DNA of 64,000 nucleotides from Paenibacillus castaneae (GCF_002884445.1 NZ_KZ614144.1:2556290-2620289), one strand, 5' to 3'; positions 25,373-34,946 are shown, numbered from the stretch's first letter. The notes: generated by a model not told the origin, from the sequence alone. Translations and numbers: made by a program.

Positions 25373-26263
25373 ATGAAAGCTCAATTAAATCGATATATTC
25401 AATATTTGAAGATCGAAAAAAGACTATCTCCAAATACTTTGTCATCCTATGAGAGGGATCTGAATCAATTTATTTCCTTTGTAGAGGAGCAGGGCTTAAC
25501 CGAGTTAGTCGAAGTGCAAAGAATCCATATTTCCAAGTATATGCATCAATTGAAAGAACAAGGTAGAAAGTCTGCAACTATATCTCGTCATATAGTTTCG
25601 GTGCGCGCTTTCTTTCATTATTTGATCGTGGAAGGCATTATTTTGCAAAATCCAGCTTTATTTATGGAGGCGCCCAAGCAGGAGAAGAAGTCGCCCAGTA
25701 TTTTGAGCGTAGCCCTGACTAATTCCTTACTTGAAGCTCCAAACAGCACAAGCCCAGCCGGCAAACGCGATAAGGCGATGCTGGAGCTTATATATGCTAC
25801 TGGTATAAGAGTGACCGAGCTTGTTTCCCTCAATTTAGAACATATTCATGTGCAGCTCGGTTTTGTTCAATGCATGGGAACGGGTTTTAAAGAAAGAATC
25901 ATTCCAATTGGCAGGCAAGCCGCGGAAGTAATGACGGATTATCTCCAATCAGGCAGGGATGAATTGCTCTCGCATAGGGATGCGGGTTCAGCTTTGTTTC
26001 TGAATCATCTTGGCACACGTTTGACAAGACAGGGCTTTTGGAAAACCATTAAGAAATATGCGAAAGAAGCTGGAATCGAGCAGGAGATTACTCCTCACAC
26101 ACTAAGACATTCCGTAGCGGCTCATTTATTGGAAAATGGAGCAGATATCCACGCTGTTCAGGAGATGCTTGGGCATTCGGATATTTCGACCACGCTTAAG
26201 TATACTCAAGTTTCTAAGACACGCTTGAAGGATACATATAGTCGTGCTCACCCGCGAGCCTAA
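25373..26263 (+). CDS. xerD: Tyrosine recombinase XerD, with Thr at the usual catalytic Lys
   Basis: 296 residues, the normal XerD length, with an N-terminal SAM-like core-binding domain and C-terminal catalytic domain. XerC/XerD resolve chromosome dimers at dif. Catalytic residues seen: Arg146 in TGIRVTEL, His-x2-Arg in HTLRHS, His in LGHSD and the Tyr in LKYTQV. The beta-hairpin Lys, normally the K of GKG-x-KER, is Thr170 here (GTGFKER, codon ACG). ATG at 25373 follows AAAGGAAG. Ends with the conserved TRLKDTYSRAHPRA. Orthology to XerD is clear from synteny and full length. Confidence 0.93.
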   Translation: MKAQLNRYIQYLKIEKRLSPNTLSSYERDLNQFISFVEEQGLTELVEVQRIHISKYMHQLKEQGRKSATISRHIVSVRAFFHYLIVEGIILQNPALFMEAPKQEKKSPSILSVALTNSLLEAPNSTSPAGKRDKAMLELIYATGIRVTELVSLNLEHIHVQLGFVQCMGTGFKERIIPIGRQAAEVMTDYLQSGRDELLSHRDAGSALFLNHLGTRLTRQGFWKTIKKYAKEAGIEQEITPHTLRHSVAAHLLENGADIHAVQEMLGHSDISTTLKYTQVSKTRLKDTYSRAHPRA

Positions 26264-26314
26264 GCAAGTGATTACGAAGCGAGCTAGCTTTCATAATTTT
26301 AGGAGGTAAATAGG

Positions 26315-27154
26315 ATGAATACTATTCATGCAGCAGGACTATCAGCAGCACATATTAATGAGGCAGCCCAATATATTGAGGAGAAGACCTCGCAAAGGCC
26401 GGAAATCGGTCTGATCATGGGTTCAGGACTTGGCGTCCTAGGTGACCATATAGAGAATGCAGTGACCATACAATATCATGATATTCCTCATTTTCCGATT
26501 TCTACGGTTGAGGGCCATGCTGGTGAATTGATGATTGGTACGCTATCTGGCAAAACGGTTATCTTAATGCGCGGTCGTTTTCACATGTATGAGGGCTACG
26601 GACCTGAGCTGACGGCTTTCCCGGTTCGTGTCATGAAGGCGCTTGGCGTCAAAACGTTAGTCGTTACTAATGCAGCCGGAGGCATTAATCTACAATTTGA
26701 TTCAGGCAATTTAATGCTCATATCTGATCATATTAATCTAACAGGCAAAAATCCGTTAATCGGGCCCAATGATGATTCGCTTGGCGTGCGTTTCCCTGAT
26801 ATGTCAGAAGCGTACAGCAAGCGTCTGCGTGCCGTTGCACGCGATATTGCAGAAGGCCAAGGCTTTACGCTGCGTGAAGGCGTTTATGTAGGTCTGCTCG
26901 GTCCCACTTACGAAACGCCTGCAGAAATTCGCATGCTGCGCACCCTTGGAGCTGATGCTGTCGGAATGTCGACCGTTGCCGAAGTTATCGCCGCACGCCA
27001 TGCGGGCATTGAGGTAGTCGGTATTTCGTGCATAAGCAATATGGCTGCGGGTATTTTGGATCAACCGCTGTCGCATATTGAAGTTATGGAAACGACTGAA
27101 CGTGTAAAGTCCCAATTTTTAGGACTAGTGAATGCATTGATCGCTGCAATTTAA
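26315..27154 (+). CDS. punA: Purine nucleoside phosphorylase
   Basis: 279-residue trimeric-type phosphorylase that splits guanosine and inosine to base and ribose 1-phosphate. Motifs: MGSGLGVLGD phosphate loop (about 35-44), STVEGHAGEL with phosphate/ribose His, MRGRFHMYEGY, VVTNAAGGIN, GPTYETPAEIRMLR and the base-binding VGISCISNMAAG. It corresponds to B. subtilis PupG. AGGAGG lies 10 nt upstream. The drm phosphopentomutase gene found beside it in B. subtilis is absent, while pdp follows. Confidence 0.96.
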   Translation: MNTIHAAGLSAAHINEAAQYIEEKTSQRPEIGLIMGSGLGVLGDHIENAVTIQYHDIPHFPISTVEGHAGELMIGTLSGKTVILMRGRFHMYEGYGPELTAFPVRVMKALGVKTLVVTNAAGGINLQFDSGNLMLISDHINLTGKNPLIGPNDDSLGVRFPDMSEAYSKRLRAVARDIAEGQGFTLREGVYVGLLGPTYETPAEIRMLRTLGADAVGMSTVAEVIAARHAGIEVVGISCISNMAAGILDQPLSHIEVMETTERVKSQFLGLVNALIAAI

Positions 27155-27262
27155 CTTTTTTTGTCACACAAATGTAATATAAGCGTCGACTCATTATGAC
27201 AGTGTTTTTTTATTGTACGTCGTATAATGTCCATGATTATAGAATGATGGAGTGGACAATAA

Positions 27263-27433
27263 ATGGACAAGCAATTACTTACGCAGATGGAAAAGTTGCG
27301 TGAAGAGATGGTAGAAACAGCTCTGGTAAACGAAAGCCTTCAGCATCTTGATGTGATCTCCTTAAGCCAATCGCTTGATGAGATCATTAATCAAGTGCAG
27401 CGAAAGCATCGTGCTTTAAGCGCGCAAATTTAG
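27263..27433 (+). CDS. Spo0E-like aspartyl-phosphate phosphatase
   Basis: 56 residues forming two helices, with the signature [11 protein letters not shown] (residues 34-44), the SQ-x-LD motif of Spo0E-family phosphatases. These remove phosphate from Spo0A-P and so restrain entry into sporulation. ATG at 27263 follows a GGAGTGG site; the gene lies 108 nt after punA and 23 nt before pdp. Small size and motif make the family fairly sure; the target response regulator is inferred. Confidence 0.8.
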   Translation: MDKQLLTQMEKLREEMVETALVNESLQHLDVISLSQSLDEIINQVQRKHRALSAQI

Positions 27434-27456
27434 ATTTGGCGAATAAGGGGGAGCAA

Positions 27457-28788
27457 ATGCGGTCAGTAGATATCATTCAGAAGAAAAGAGATGGCGTCGA
27501 GCTGACCCCATCGGAATTAATCTTTTTAATTGATGGTTATACGCGCGGTGATATTCCGGATTATCAGCTCTCTGCTTGGGCGATGGCTGTGTTTTTTCGT
27601 GGAATGACGCCAAGGGAGACAGCTTCGCTCACACTTGCTATGGCTAATTCTGGTGATCAGGTTGATCTTGGTCCGATTAGTGGAATTAAAGTGGATAAAC
27701 ACAGTACAGGCGGAGTTGGAGATAAAACAACTATGATTTTGGCGCCGCTAGTCGCATCGATGGGTATCCCAGTTGCCAAAATGTCAGGAAAAGGACTTGG
27801 CCATACTGGGGGCACGATTGATAAGCTGGAATCGATTGAAGGCTTCCGTACAGAGCTATCAAGAGAACGCTTCATGACGCAAGTGAATGATATCGGCTTA
27901 TCCGTTATCGGACAAAGTGAGAACCTTGCACCTGCTGATAAGAAGCTATACGCGCTGCGTGACGTTACGGCTACCGTAGAGTCGATTCCGCTTATTGCAA
28001 GTTCAGTAATGAGCAAGAAGATTGCGGCAGGCGCGGATGCGATTGTGCTCGATGTGAAGACAGGCAGCGGTGCTTTCATGAAGACGTTGGCGGATGCGGA
28101 GAAGCTGGCTCAAGCCATGGTCGATATTGGGACAGAGGTTGGACGCAGCACGGCAGCAGTAATAAGTGATATGGACCAGCCGCTTGGCTTTGCCATAGGG
28201 AATGCGCTTGAGGTAGAGGAAGCAATTGATACGCTAAAAGGAATTGGACCTCAGGATTTAACCGAGCTATGCCTGACTCTAGGAGCCCATATGGTCGTCT
28301 TAGGCGGCAAGTCGGATTCCTATGAAGCGGCGAAAGAGCAGCTGCAGGAGCGAATTGACAGTGGGGCAGCACTTGCGAAGTTCAAAGCCTTTATTTCCGT
28401 GCAAGGAGGCAATCCATCGATCGTGGATGATCCATCCATGCTTCCTCATGCATCTTGCATAATGGAAGTAAAGGCGGAGGCTTCCGGCTATATCCATGCT
28501 ATTGAAGCGGAACAGCTCGGCCTTGCAGCCATGCACCTTGGAGCGGGTAGAGTAACAATGGATGCGGCTATTGATTATGCGGCAGGGCTAACGCTGCGCA
28601 AGAAGATTGGCGATGCTGTGAAAGCAGGAGAATGCCTGGCGCTTCTCCATTTGCATGAGCAGAATGAGCTTTCAGAGGAAGTATCCAGACGTGTTTTTCA
28701 AGCTTTTACAATTAGCCCAGAACCGCCGAACGTTAGAAAGCTAATACTATCTGTCGTTACCTCGCGAGGCATTACTCGTTATAGCTGA
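27457..28788 (+). CDS. pdp: Pyrimidine-nucleoside phosphorylase
   Basis: 443 residues, closely matching B. subtilis Pdp, which phosphorolyses uridine, deoxyuridine and thymidine. The signature [16 protein letters not shown] and the glycine-rich [16 protein letters not shown] phosphate region are present, with [20 protein letters not shown] binding the base and potassium. ATG at 27457 is preferred as AAGGGGGAG sits 5-8 nt upstream. With punA it forms a nucleoside salvage pair. Confidence 0.95.
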   Translation: MRSVDIIQKKRDGVELTPSELIFLIDGYTRGDIPDYQLSAWAMAVFFRGMTPRETASLTLAMANSGDQVDLGPISGIKVDKHSTGGVGDKTTMILAPLVASMGIPVAKMSGKGLGHTGGTIDKLESIEGFRTELSRERFMTQVNDIGLSVIGQSENLAPADKKLYALRDVTATVESIPLIASSVMSKKIAAGADAIVLDVKTGSGAFMKTLADAEKLAQAMVDIGTEVGRSTAAVISDMDQPLGFAIGNALEVEEAIDTLKGIGPQDLTELCLTLGAHMVVLGGKSDSYEAAKEQLQERIDSGAALAKFKAFISVQGGNPSIVDDPSMLPHASCIMEVKAEASGYIHAIEAEQLGLAAMHLGAGRVTMDAAIDYAAGLTLRKKIGDAVKAGECLALLHLHEQNELSEEVSRRVFQAFTISPEPPNVRKLILSVVTSRGITRYS

Positions 28789-28810
28789 TTAAATATTATA
28801 AATAGTAATT

Positions 28811-28848
28811 GATCCGTTCCGATTATAGGGACGGATTTTTTGCGTTTT
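28811..28848 (+). terminator. Terminator of pdp
   Basis: ATCCGTTCC (28812-28820), loop of 7, GGGACGGAT (28828-28836) with one G-U pair, then TTTTTTGCGTTTT. Confidence 0.8.
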
Positions 28849-29035
28849 GCGCATATAAAAAAACTATTTGATTAGCGTTTGGAATAATTTGCATCTTTCG
28901 CGTCAACACTGAAAAGGAATATATAACCTTCTTGTGCCGTAATTGTAGTTGGCTTTACCAAATAAAGTGTTGGCTTCCGTACCCGTTTACTAGACTGCAC
29001 TTGCAGCCACCATCCATATCTAGGAGGAGTTTCTG

Positions 29036-30238
29036 TTGAAAAATCGTACGATCAAGCTCTTTATGCTAATTCTCGCAATAGCGGTGGCATTGCCTACCGC
29101 AGTGTTTGCGGCTGTAGAGCCTACGCCATCTAAAGTGCCCGCCCCTACTAAACTAGCGCCCGAGGCTAATCTAGCGCCCTCTGCTCGCTCTGCCATCCTT
29201 ATGGATGCAGACAGCGGAACAGTCATCTATGAGAAAAATAGCCATGATAAGCTGCCTCCGGCCAGCATTACGAAAATTATGACGCTTTTGCTAATTATGG
29301 AGGCGATTGATGATGGCAAAATCAAATTGTCAGATATGGTGCGGACAAGTGATTACGCTGCTTCAATGGGAGGCTCGCAAATCTTTCTTGAAGCTGGCGA
29401 AGAAATGACAGTAGAAGATATGTTGAAAGGCATCGCGCTTGCCTCAGGCAATGATGCATCTGTGGCGATGGCAGAGAAGCTGGCAGGCACGGAACAGCAA
29501 TTCGTAGCGATGATGAATGAGCGCGCGCAGCAGCTGGGTATGAATGATACGCAGTTTGCCAATCCCAACGGCTTGCCTGTGGCAAACCATTTCACATCCG
29601 CGCATGATATAGCCGTTATGTCGAGGGAGCTTCTCAAACATTCCGAAGTAACTAAATATACAGGGCTCTATCAGGATTATTTGCGCAAAACGTCTGAGAA
29701 GCCATTCTGGCTTGTCAATACGAATAAGCTAGTTCGTTTCTATAGCGGGGCGGACGGCTTGAAAACGGGCTATACGAGTGAAGCGAAATATTGTCTCTCC
29801 GCTACGGCTAAGAGAGAGAATATGCGCGTTATAGCCGTCGTAATGGGCGAGCCGAATACGAAGACAAGAAATGCTGAAGTTTCCCAAATGTTCGACTATA
29901 CATTCGCTCAATACATGAACCATTCCATTATTAATGAAGGCGAATCGATGGGAAGCTTGCAAATAGAAAAGGGAACGACACCGGAGCTGCCGCTTGTTGC
30001 AAAGCATACATATAGCGTTCTTCTCAAAAAAGGCAGCCAAACAAAGGATATTCGTCATGAGCTGAAAATTAACGGGCCATTGAAGGCGCCAATTCAAATC
30101 GGGCAGCCAATCGGCAAATTAGTTGTGTATCAGGGTGATCAGGTGCTTAAGGAATTTGATGTTGATGCACCGATCTCCGTTGAGCGTGCGGGCTGGTGGA
30201 AATTGCTGAAGCGATCGTTTTCTGGACTATTTGCTTAA
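29036..30238 (+). CDS. dacF: D-alanyl-D-alanine carboxypeptidase DacF
   Basis: 400 residues with a Sec signal peptide (cleavage near 26, VFAA). Serine DD-peptidase motifs: S77-I-T-K80, SGN in LASGNDAS (near 139), and KTG in DGLKTGYTS. A beta-rich C-terminal domain and an amphipathic tail anchor (WWKLLKRSFSGLF) end the protein. It trims pentapeptide side chains in spore cortex or forespore wall, and immediately precedes spoIIA as in B. subtilis. TTG start supported by AGGAGGAG six bases upstream. Confidence 0.93.
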   Translation: MKNRTIKLFMLILAIAVALPTAVFAAVEPTPSKVPAPTKLAPEANLAPSARSAILMDADSGTVIYEKNSHDKLPPASITKIMTLLLIMEAIDDGKIKLSDMVRTSDYAASMGGSQIFLEAGEEMTVEDMLKGIALASGNDASVAMAEKLAGTEQQFVAMMNERAQQLGMNDTQFANPNGLPVANHFTSAHDIAVMSRELLKHSEVTKYTGLYQDYLRKTSEKPFWLVNTNKLVRFYSGADGLKTGYTSEAKYCLSATAKRENMRVIAVVMGEPNTKTRNAEVSQMFDYTFAQYMNHSIINEGESMGSLQIEKGTTPELPLVAKHTYSVLLKKGSQTKDIRHELKINGPLKAPIQIGQPIGKLVVYQGDQVLKEFDVDAPISVERAGWWKLLKRSFSGLFA

Positions 30239-30316
30239 ACAGCTCTCTAGCTTAGATGCGCGGCAAGACACGCAATTTGTCAGTTGCTAGGGGTCTGCTT
30301 CTAGTTTTGTCGGCAT

Positions 30317-30344
30317 GCAGGAATTAGTCTCCAACTTGGAGAAT
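30317..30344 (+). promoter_or_regulatory. Sigma-H-type promoter for the spoIIA operon
   Basis: GCAGGAATT (30317-30325) fits the sigma-H -35 pattern RnAGGAwWW, then a 12-nt spacer and GGAGAAT (30338-30344) fitting RnnGAAT. It lies about 50 nt before spoIIAA. Sigma-H control of spoIIA is known in B. subtilis. It overlaps the palindrome TCTCCAA-C-TTGGAGA. Confidence 0.7.
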
Positions 30345-30392
30345 TGCTAGTTCTATCATCAGGAAAAAAACCTAGAGGAGATGAACAGCGTA

Positions 30393-30746
30393 ATGAGTCT
30401 GCAAGCAGAATTGGAGCAATATCGCAACGTGTTGATTGTGCGCCTTCGCGGCGAGCTCGATCACCATACGGCTGATGTCGTGCGCTATAAGATGGAGGAG
30501 GCTATCCTTCGAGGAGGCAGCGTGCATGTCATTCTCAGTCTGAAAGAACTGCAATTCATGGACAGTTCCGGTCTTGGCGTCATTCTGGGCAGATACAAGC
30601 AGGTGAAGAGCAAGGGCGGTAAAATGGTTGTCTGCGACGTCAACCCGAGCGTACATCGCTTGTTCGAGCTCTCGGGTCTGTTCAAAATCTTAACGATTCA
30701 CGACAATGAACGCAGCGCAATTTCCAGTTTGGAGGTGGTGTCATGA
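30393..30746 (+). CDS. spoIIAA: Anti-sigma F factor antagonist SpoIIAA
   Basis: 117 residues, exactly the B. subtilis length, STAS fold. The phosphorylation site is Ser58 in [16 protein letters not shown]. Dephosphorylated SpoIIAA binds SpoIIAB and frees sigma F in the forespore. The ATG at 30393 gives the conserved MSL start; an ATG four codons earlier sits in the Shine-Dalgarno (GAGGAGATG). Confidence 0.95.
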   Translation: MSLQAELEQYRNVLIVRLRGELDHHTADVVRYKMEEAILRGGSVHVILSLKELQFMDSSGLGVILGRYKQVKSKGGKMVVCDVNPSVHRLFELSGLFKILTIHDNERSAISSLEVVS

Positions 30747-31189
30747 ATGGTATGAATGAAATGACGCTTTCCTTCAGCGCCCGCTCGGAGAACGAAGCCT
30801 TTGCACGAGTTGCGGTTGCTGCATTCGTGTCTCAGCTTGATCCGACGCTGGAGGAGCTGAATGATTTGAAGACAGCCGTGTCCGAAGCCGTCACTAATGC
30901 GATTATACACGGTTATGAAAGCGATGAGTCTTGCAAAGTAACCATAGAGGCGACAATCGAGGGGGATTGTGTCTCCATTACCGTGTCGGATAATGGTCGT
31001 GGCATAGAGGATTTAGAGCTTGCGCGTCAGCCGCTCTTTACTTCAAAGCCGGAGCTTGAGCGTTCAGGAATGGGTTTTACGATTATGGAAAATTTTATGG
31101 ACCGTTTCGAGGTTTCAAGCTTGATGGGCGGCGGAACCCGCGTCATGATGCTGAAGCGAATCGAATCGAAAAAAGCGCTCTACAATTAG
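30743..31189 (+). CDS. spoIIAB: Anti-sigma F factor SpoIIAB
   Basis: 148-residue GHKL-type serine kinase that both sequesters sigma F and phosphorylates SpoIIAA. Nucleotide-binding motifs: N box [13 protein letters not shown] (near 46-58), G1 box [10 protein letters not shown], and G2 region [12 protein letters not shown]. It overlaps the end of spoIIAA by four bases with GGAGGTGG as its ribosome site. Confidence 0.96.
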   Translation: MNGMNEMTLSFSARSENEAFARVAVAAFVSQLDPTLEELNDLKTAVSEAVTNAIIHGYESDESCKVTIEATIEGDCVSITVSDNGRGIEDLELARQPLFTSKPELERSGMGFTIMENFMDRFEVSSLMGGGTRVMMLKRIESKKALYN

Positions 31190-31208
31190 CGCATAGGGGT
31201 TGAACCTC

Positions 31209-31964
31209 ATGGATGTCAATCTGAAACAAACGGCCCAGCCTTATTTAGAGGATGCGGAAGTAAAGCGGCTCATTGCACTAAGCCAATCTGGCGACACGCT
31301 TGCAAGAGATACACTTGTTCATTGCAATATAAGACTCGTTTGGTCCGTTGTACAGCGATTTATTAATCGTGGCTACGAGCCGGAGGATTTATTTCAAATT
31401 GGCTGTATCGGCCTGCTTAAGTCAGTGGACAAATTCGATTTGTCCTATGATGTGAAGTTCTCGACCTATGCGGTTCCCATGATCATTGGGGAAATCCAAC
31501 GTTTTCTGCGTGATGACGGTACGTTGAAGGTTAGCAGGTCATTGAAGGAAACAGCCAATAAGGTTCGTAAAATGAAGGATGAGCTGTCCAAAACCTTAGG
31601 CCGGCTGCCCACAATCGGCGAAGTAGCCGAACGTCTCGGCATTACGCCAGAGGATGTTGTATTTGCTCAGGAAGCGAATAAGCCCCCCACTTCGATTCAC
31701 GAAACGGTGTTCGAGAATGACGGCGATCCCATTACATTGATGGACCAAATCGCAGATGAATCACAAGAGCGCTGGTTTGATAAGCTAGCTCTTGTTGAAG
31801 CGATAGAGGGTCTCAATGAGCGTGAACGGCTCATTGTTTACTTACGCTATTACCGCGACAAAACACAATCCGAAGTTGCGAGCAGGCTTGGTATTTCACA
31901 AGTTCAGGTATCAAGGCTGGAGAAGAAAATATTGCAGTCTATCAAAGACCAAATCGCCCTTTGA
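31209..31964 (+). CDS. sigF: RNA polymerase sigma factor SigF
   Basis: 251 residues, forespore-specific early sigma factor. Region 2 (NIRLVWSVVQRFINRGYEPEDLFQIGCIGLLK) and -10 recognition, region 3 (RSLKETANKVRKMKDELSKTLGR) and region 4 helix-turn-helix (QSEVASRLGISQVQVSRLEKK) are all complete. ATG at 31209 gives the MDV start seen in B. subtilis; the upstream TTG is too close to AGGGG. Its stop codon lies in the loop of the operon terminator. Confidence 0.96.
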   Translation: MDVNLKQTAQPYLEDAEVKRLIALSQSGDTLARDTLVHCNIRLVWSVVQRFINRGYEPEDLFQIGCIGLLKSVDKFDLSYDVKFSTYAVPMIIGEIQRFLRDDGTLKVSRSLKETANKVRKMKDELSKTLGRLPTIGEVAERLGITPEDVVFAQEANKPPTSIHETVFENDGDPITLMDQIADESQERWFDKLALVEAIEGLNERERLIVYLRYYRDKTQSEVASRLGISQVQVSRLEKKILQSIKDQIAL

Positions 31965-31982
31965 GGCGATTTGGTCTTTTCC
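31944..31982 (+). terminator. Terminator of dacF/spoIIA operon
   Basis: A 15-bp perfect stem: AAAGACCAAATCGCC (31944-31958) with GGCGATTTGGTCTTT (31965-31979), loop CTTTGA containing the sigF stop, then TTTT. Confidence 0.9.
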
Positions 31983-32005
31983 GTTTATTACCTTCTCATG
32001 CATGA

Positions 32006-32033
32006 GTATCCTTTGAGGCCTTTCATCATACTA
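32006..32033 (+). promoter_or_regulatory. Possible forespore (sigma-G/F) promoter for spoVA
   Basis: GTATC (32006-32010), 16-nt spacer, CATACTA (32027-32033) fitting the -10 pattern CATnnTA. The -35 match is imperfect. Confidence 0.4.
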
Positions 32034-32078
32034 AAAGGGAAACAAACACCAAAGCATAAGCAGAAGGGAAGCTGACAG

Positions 32079-32732
32079 ATGGGAACCTCCAATCATTCAA
32101 TCCTTTATCTGCGTCTCAAAAAGAGAATATATATCAAACCAAATCATCGCGTTACATTAGGACAAGCAGCTAGGCTGCTTGCTGCTGATGATTTGCTTGA
32201 GCAGCGATTAAAGGGGCTTGTTCTCTACAAGCACAATAAAGCGGATGGCAATCGGGTTGTGATCGATTTGCTGCAAATTGTGAAAGCCATACGAGAGCTA
32301 GATCCAGAGTTGACGGTTGAAGCATACGGAGATCCACATGTTCTCATTATGATCTCAGAGAAAGCGGTCAAGCCTCGAATTCCGATTCTTATTTTCTCAT
32401 GGCTGCTTTTATTTTTTGGTGCAGGGCTAGCCATCATGAATTTTCATACAGATGTCAGTATGAAGGAGGTTCATATCCGAATTGTCGAGCTCATTACAGG
32501 AAAGCGAATAGAGCACCCATTGTGGTTTCAAATTCCGTATTCGTTCGGTATCGGTCTTGGCATGGTGCTTTTCTTTAACCATCTATTTCGCAAAAGGTTT
32601 AACGAGGAGCCTAATCCGCTTGAAGTGGAGCTATATATGTATCAAGAAAACGTAAACGCTTATGTAATTGCGGATGAAATGCGAAAAAAATCAGATTACG
32701 ACCTCACGCAGCAAGGTAATCCGAATGATTAA
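32079..32732 (+). CDS. spoVAA: Stage V sporulation protein AA
   Basis: 217 residues with a soluble N-terminal half (RIYIKPNHRVTLGQAARLLA, typical SpoVAA) and two to three membrane spans (about 107-125 and 165-185). SpoVA proteins form the channel system for dipicolinic acid in spores. The ATG follows AAGGGAAG. Its stop overlaps spoVAB by 8 nt. Confidence 0.92.
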   Translation: MGTSNHSILYLRLKKRIYIKPNHRVTLGQAARLLAADDLLEQRLKGLVLYKHNKADGNRVVIDLLQIVKAIRELDPELTVEAYGDPHVLIMISEKAVKPRIPILIFSWLLLFFGAGLAIMNFHTDVSMKEVHIRIVELITGKRIEHPLWFQIPYSFGIGLGMVLFFNHLFRKRFNEEPNPLEVELYMYQENVNAYVIADEMRKKSDYDLTQQGNPND

Positions 32733-33153
32733 CGGACTTGAGAATATATTCATTGCACTGCTTGGACTTGCCGGAGGGCTGGCAGTTGGCAGCGGATTAG
32801 TAGCTTTGTTAATCGTGCTGGATATTATTCCTAGGCTGGCTCAGATCGCCAATGCTTATCGTATGTCCATTTGGTATGAGACAGCAGTCATATCCGGCTC
32901 CTTGTATTGGACGTTCTTTGATTTTATGGATTGGAAGCTTGCGATGCCGTCCGGAGCTTGGCTTAGCACGATCGGTTTGTTCGACGGCATTTTTGTCGGC
33001 ATGCTGGCAGCCGCGTTGACTGAGGTGATGAACGTTCTTCCTATTTTGGCCAAAAGAATGAATTTGTCTAAATTTATGGTTTCACTTGTGATGGCTATGG
33101 TTCTAGGCAAAACATTGGGTTCTTTATTTGATTGGCTCGTTTTTCAATGGTGA
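32725..33153 (+). CDS. spoVAB: Stage V sporulation protein AB
   Basis: 142-residue membrane protein with four hydrophobic segments, near the 141-residue B. subtilis length. Family motif region GLAGGLAVGSGLVALL at the N-terminus and EVMNVLPILAKRM before the last span. The ATG at 32725 overlaps the spoVAA end, with AAGGT upstream. Confidence 0.92.
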   Translation: MINGLENIFIALLGLAGGLAVGSGLVALLIVLDIIPRLAQIANAYRMSIWYETAVISGSLYWTFFDFMDWKLAMPSGAWLSTIGLFDGIFVGMLAAALTEVMNVLPILAKRMNLSKFMVSLVMAMVLGKTLGSLFDWLVFQW

Positions 33154-33176
33154 TTATTCCTAAATGAGGTGAAGAG

Positions 33177-34808
33177 ATGTTGGATGAGCAAGCTGAAAAA
33201 GAACGGGGAGAAGGAAAAGACAATGCCCCCCCAATAGACATGCCTGATGAGCAGTTACAGGAGGAATCTAGATCAACGCCCAAGCAGAAAAAAAGGAAGT
33301 TGAAGCATAAAGACGAAGGAAACGCCGATTCTACAAGGGAGAAGCATACGAAGGAAATACCAACAGAAATCGATGAAATTAGTAAACGTTTAGAGAGTGA
33401 AATCGGCTATAAGACAAGCTTCGATGTTGTCGTTAGAGAAATGACCTTCGGCAAAAAACGGACTCTGCTCTTGTGCATGAATGGTCTCGTAAGTGAAGAT
33501 TTGCTTACTGAGATTTTGAAACGGCTATCCTATTTGCAATCAGACGATATGTCAAGCGATGCGCTTCATTCCTTTTTCCAGCTTTATGTTCCAGCCTCTC
33601 AGGTGAGGCTGGAGAATGACTGGAATAAGATGTTAACGGGTGCATTATCAGGCGTTACGGCGTTATTTATGGAGGGTGAAGCTACTGCTCTCATGATTGA
33701 TGCCAAAAAATTTCCTGGCCGCGGTCCGGAGGAGCCGTCTCTGGAAAAGGTCGTTCGCGGCAGTAGGGATGGTTTTGTAGAAACCCTAATGGTTAATATC
33801 TCATTAGTTCGAAGAAGATTGCGTGATCCTCAGCTTCGCTACGAAATCATGCAAGTAGGAGACCGAACACAAACGGATGTATGTATCGCATATATTGATG
33901 ATATCGTGGATAAAAAAATGCTTGAATCGATTAAGAGCAAAATTAAAATGGTCAAAATTGATGGATTGCCACTAGCTGATAAGCAGCTTGAAGAGGCTAC
34001 CGTCAAGAGAGGATTTAGTCCTTTTCCGCTTGTGCGCTATTCAGAAAGGCCAGATACCGTATCTGCACATTTACTTGAAGGATGCATAGCTATTTTCGTT
34101 GACACTTCTCCAAGTGTTATGACTTTACCGACGACGTATGCGGATCTCGTTCAGCATGCAGAGGAAAATCGCCAAACTCCGTTTATAGGCACATATTTAC
34201 GCTGGGTAAGGTTTTTCGGTATTTTTGCGTCCTTGTTCTTGCTGCCGCTCTGGCTGCTATTTGTGCTGCATCCGGAACTTAAGCCGATGGCGCTTGAATT
34301 TATAGGGCCGACTAAAACAGGAAAGCTGCCGCTGCTGGTTCAATTTCTGCTAGCGGAGATCGGTGTGGATTTGCTGCGGATGGCCTCCGTTCATACACCT
34401 ACCTCGCTGGCAACGGCCATGTCACTGGTTGCTGCCATCTTAATCGGGGACATTGCGGTTAAGACCGGTATATTCATCAACGAGGTCATTTTGTATATGG
34501 CCATTGCGGCCATAGGCATGTTCGCTACTCCCAGCTATGAGCTGGGGCTAGCCAACCGAATTGTCAGGCTGGTCTTAATTATTGCCGTGTCTGCATTCGG
34601 GGTGCCGGGTTTCGTAGTTGGGACGACAGGGATTATGCTGATGCTGATCTGCGAGCGCTCCTTCAATCGCCCCTATTTCTGGCCGATTATTCCTTTTGAT
34701 CTGAATGCATTATGGGGCATTATGGTCCGGAAGCCGGTGCTCTACAACCGTTCTCGACCTATCATTCTGAAGACGCAGCAGCAGGAGAGAATGCCGCAAA
34801 CCGATTAG
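33177..34808 (+). CDS. spoVAF: Spore germination protein SpoVAF (GerA A-subunit family)
   Basis: 543 residues. The first 60 are a highly charged Lys/Glu tail absent from the 493-residue B. subtilis protein. The soluble GerA-like domain (RDGFVETLMVNISLVRRRLRDPQLR near 200-225) precedes about five membrane spans in the C-terminal half. SpoVAF works with FigP to amplify germination signals in B. subtilis. Here it directly follows spoVAB: spoVAC, AD, AEB and AEA are missing between them. ATG follows AAATGAGGTGA. Confidence 0.92.
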   Translation: MLDEQAEKERGEGKDNAPPIDMPDEQLQEESRSTPKQKKRKLKHKDEGNADSTREKHTKEIPTEIDEISKRLESEIGYKTSFDVVVREMTFGKKRTLLLCMNGLVSEDLLTEILKRLSYLQSDDMSSDALHSFFQLYVPASQVRLENDWNKMLTGALSGVTALFMEGEATALMIDAKKFPGRGPEEPSLEKVVRGSRDGFVETLMVNISLVRRRLRDPQLRYEIMQVGDRTQTDVCIAYIDDIVDKKMLESIKSKIKMVKIDGLPLADKQLEEATVKRGFSPFPLVRYSERPDTVSAHLLEGCIAIFVDTSPSVMTLPTTYADLVQHAEENRQTPFIGTYLRWVRFFGIFASLFLLPLWLLFVLHPELKPMALEFIGPTKTGKLPLLVQFLLAEIGVDLLRMASVHTPTSLATAMSLVAAILIGDIAVKTGIFINEVILYMAIAAIGMFATPSYELGLANRIVRLVLIIAVSAFGVPGFVVGTTGIMLMLICERSFNRPYFWPIIPFDLNALWGIMVRKPVLYNRSRPIILKTQQQERMPQTD

Positions 34809-34946
34809 TTTCACAAAAAATGCAAATGAAATGTGGATTTATCCATTTCGCAGTGCGGGTAGATTGCGTTATACTGTTGCTATTGATGCAAATTCTATCC
34901 GTTCTATCTGTTTAATGCAGATAGGAGAAAGCTGAGGGAAAATTAT

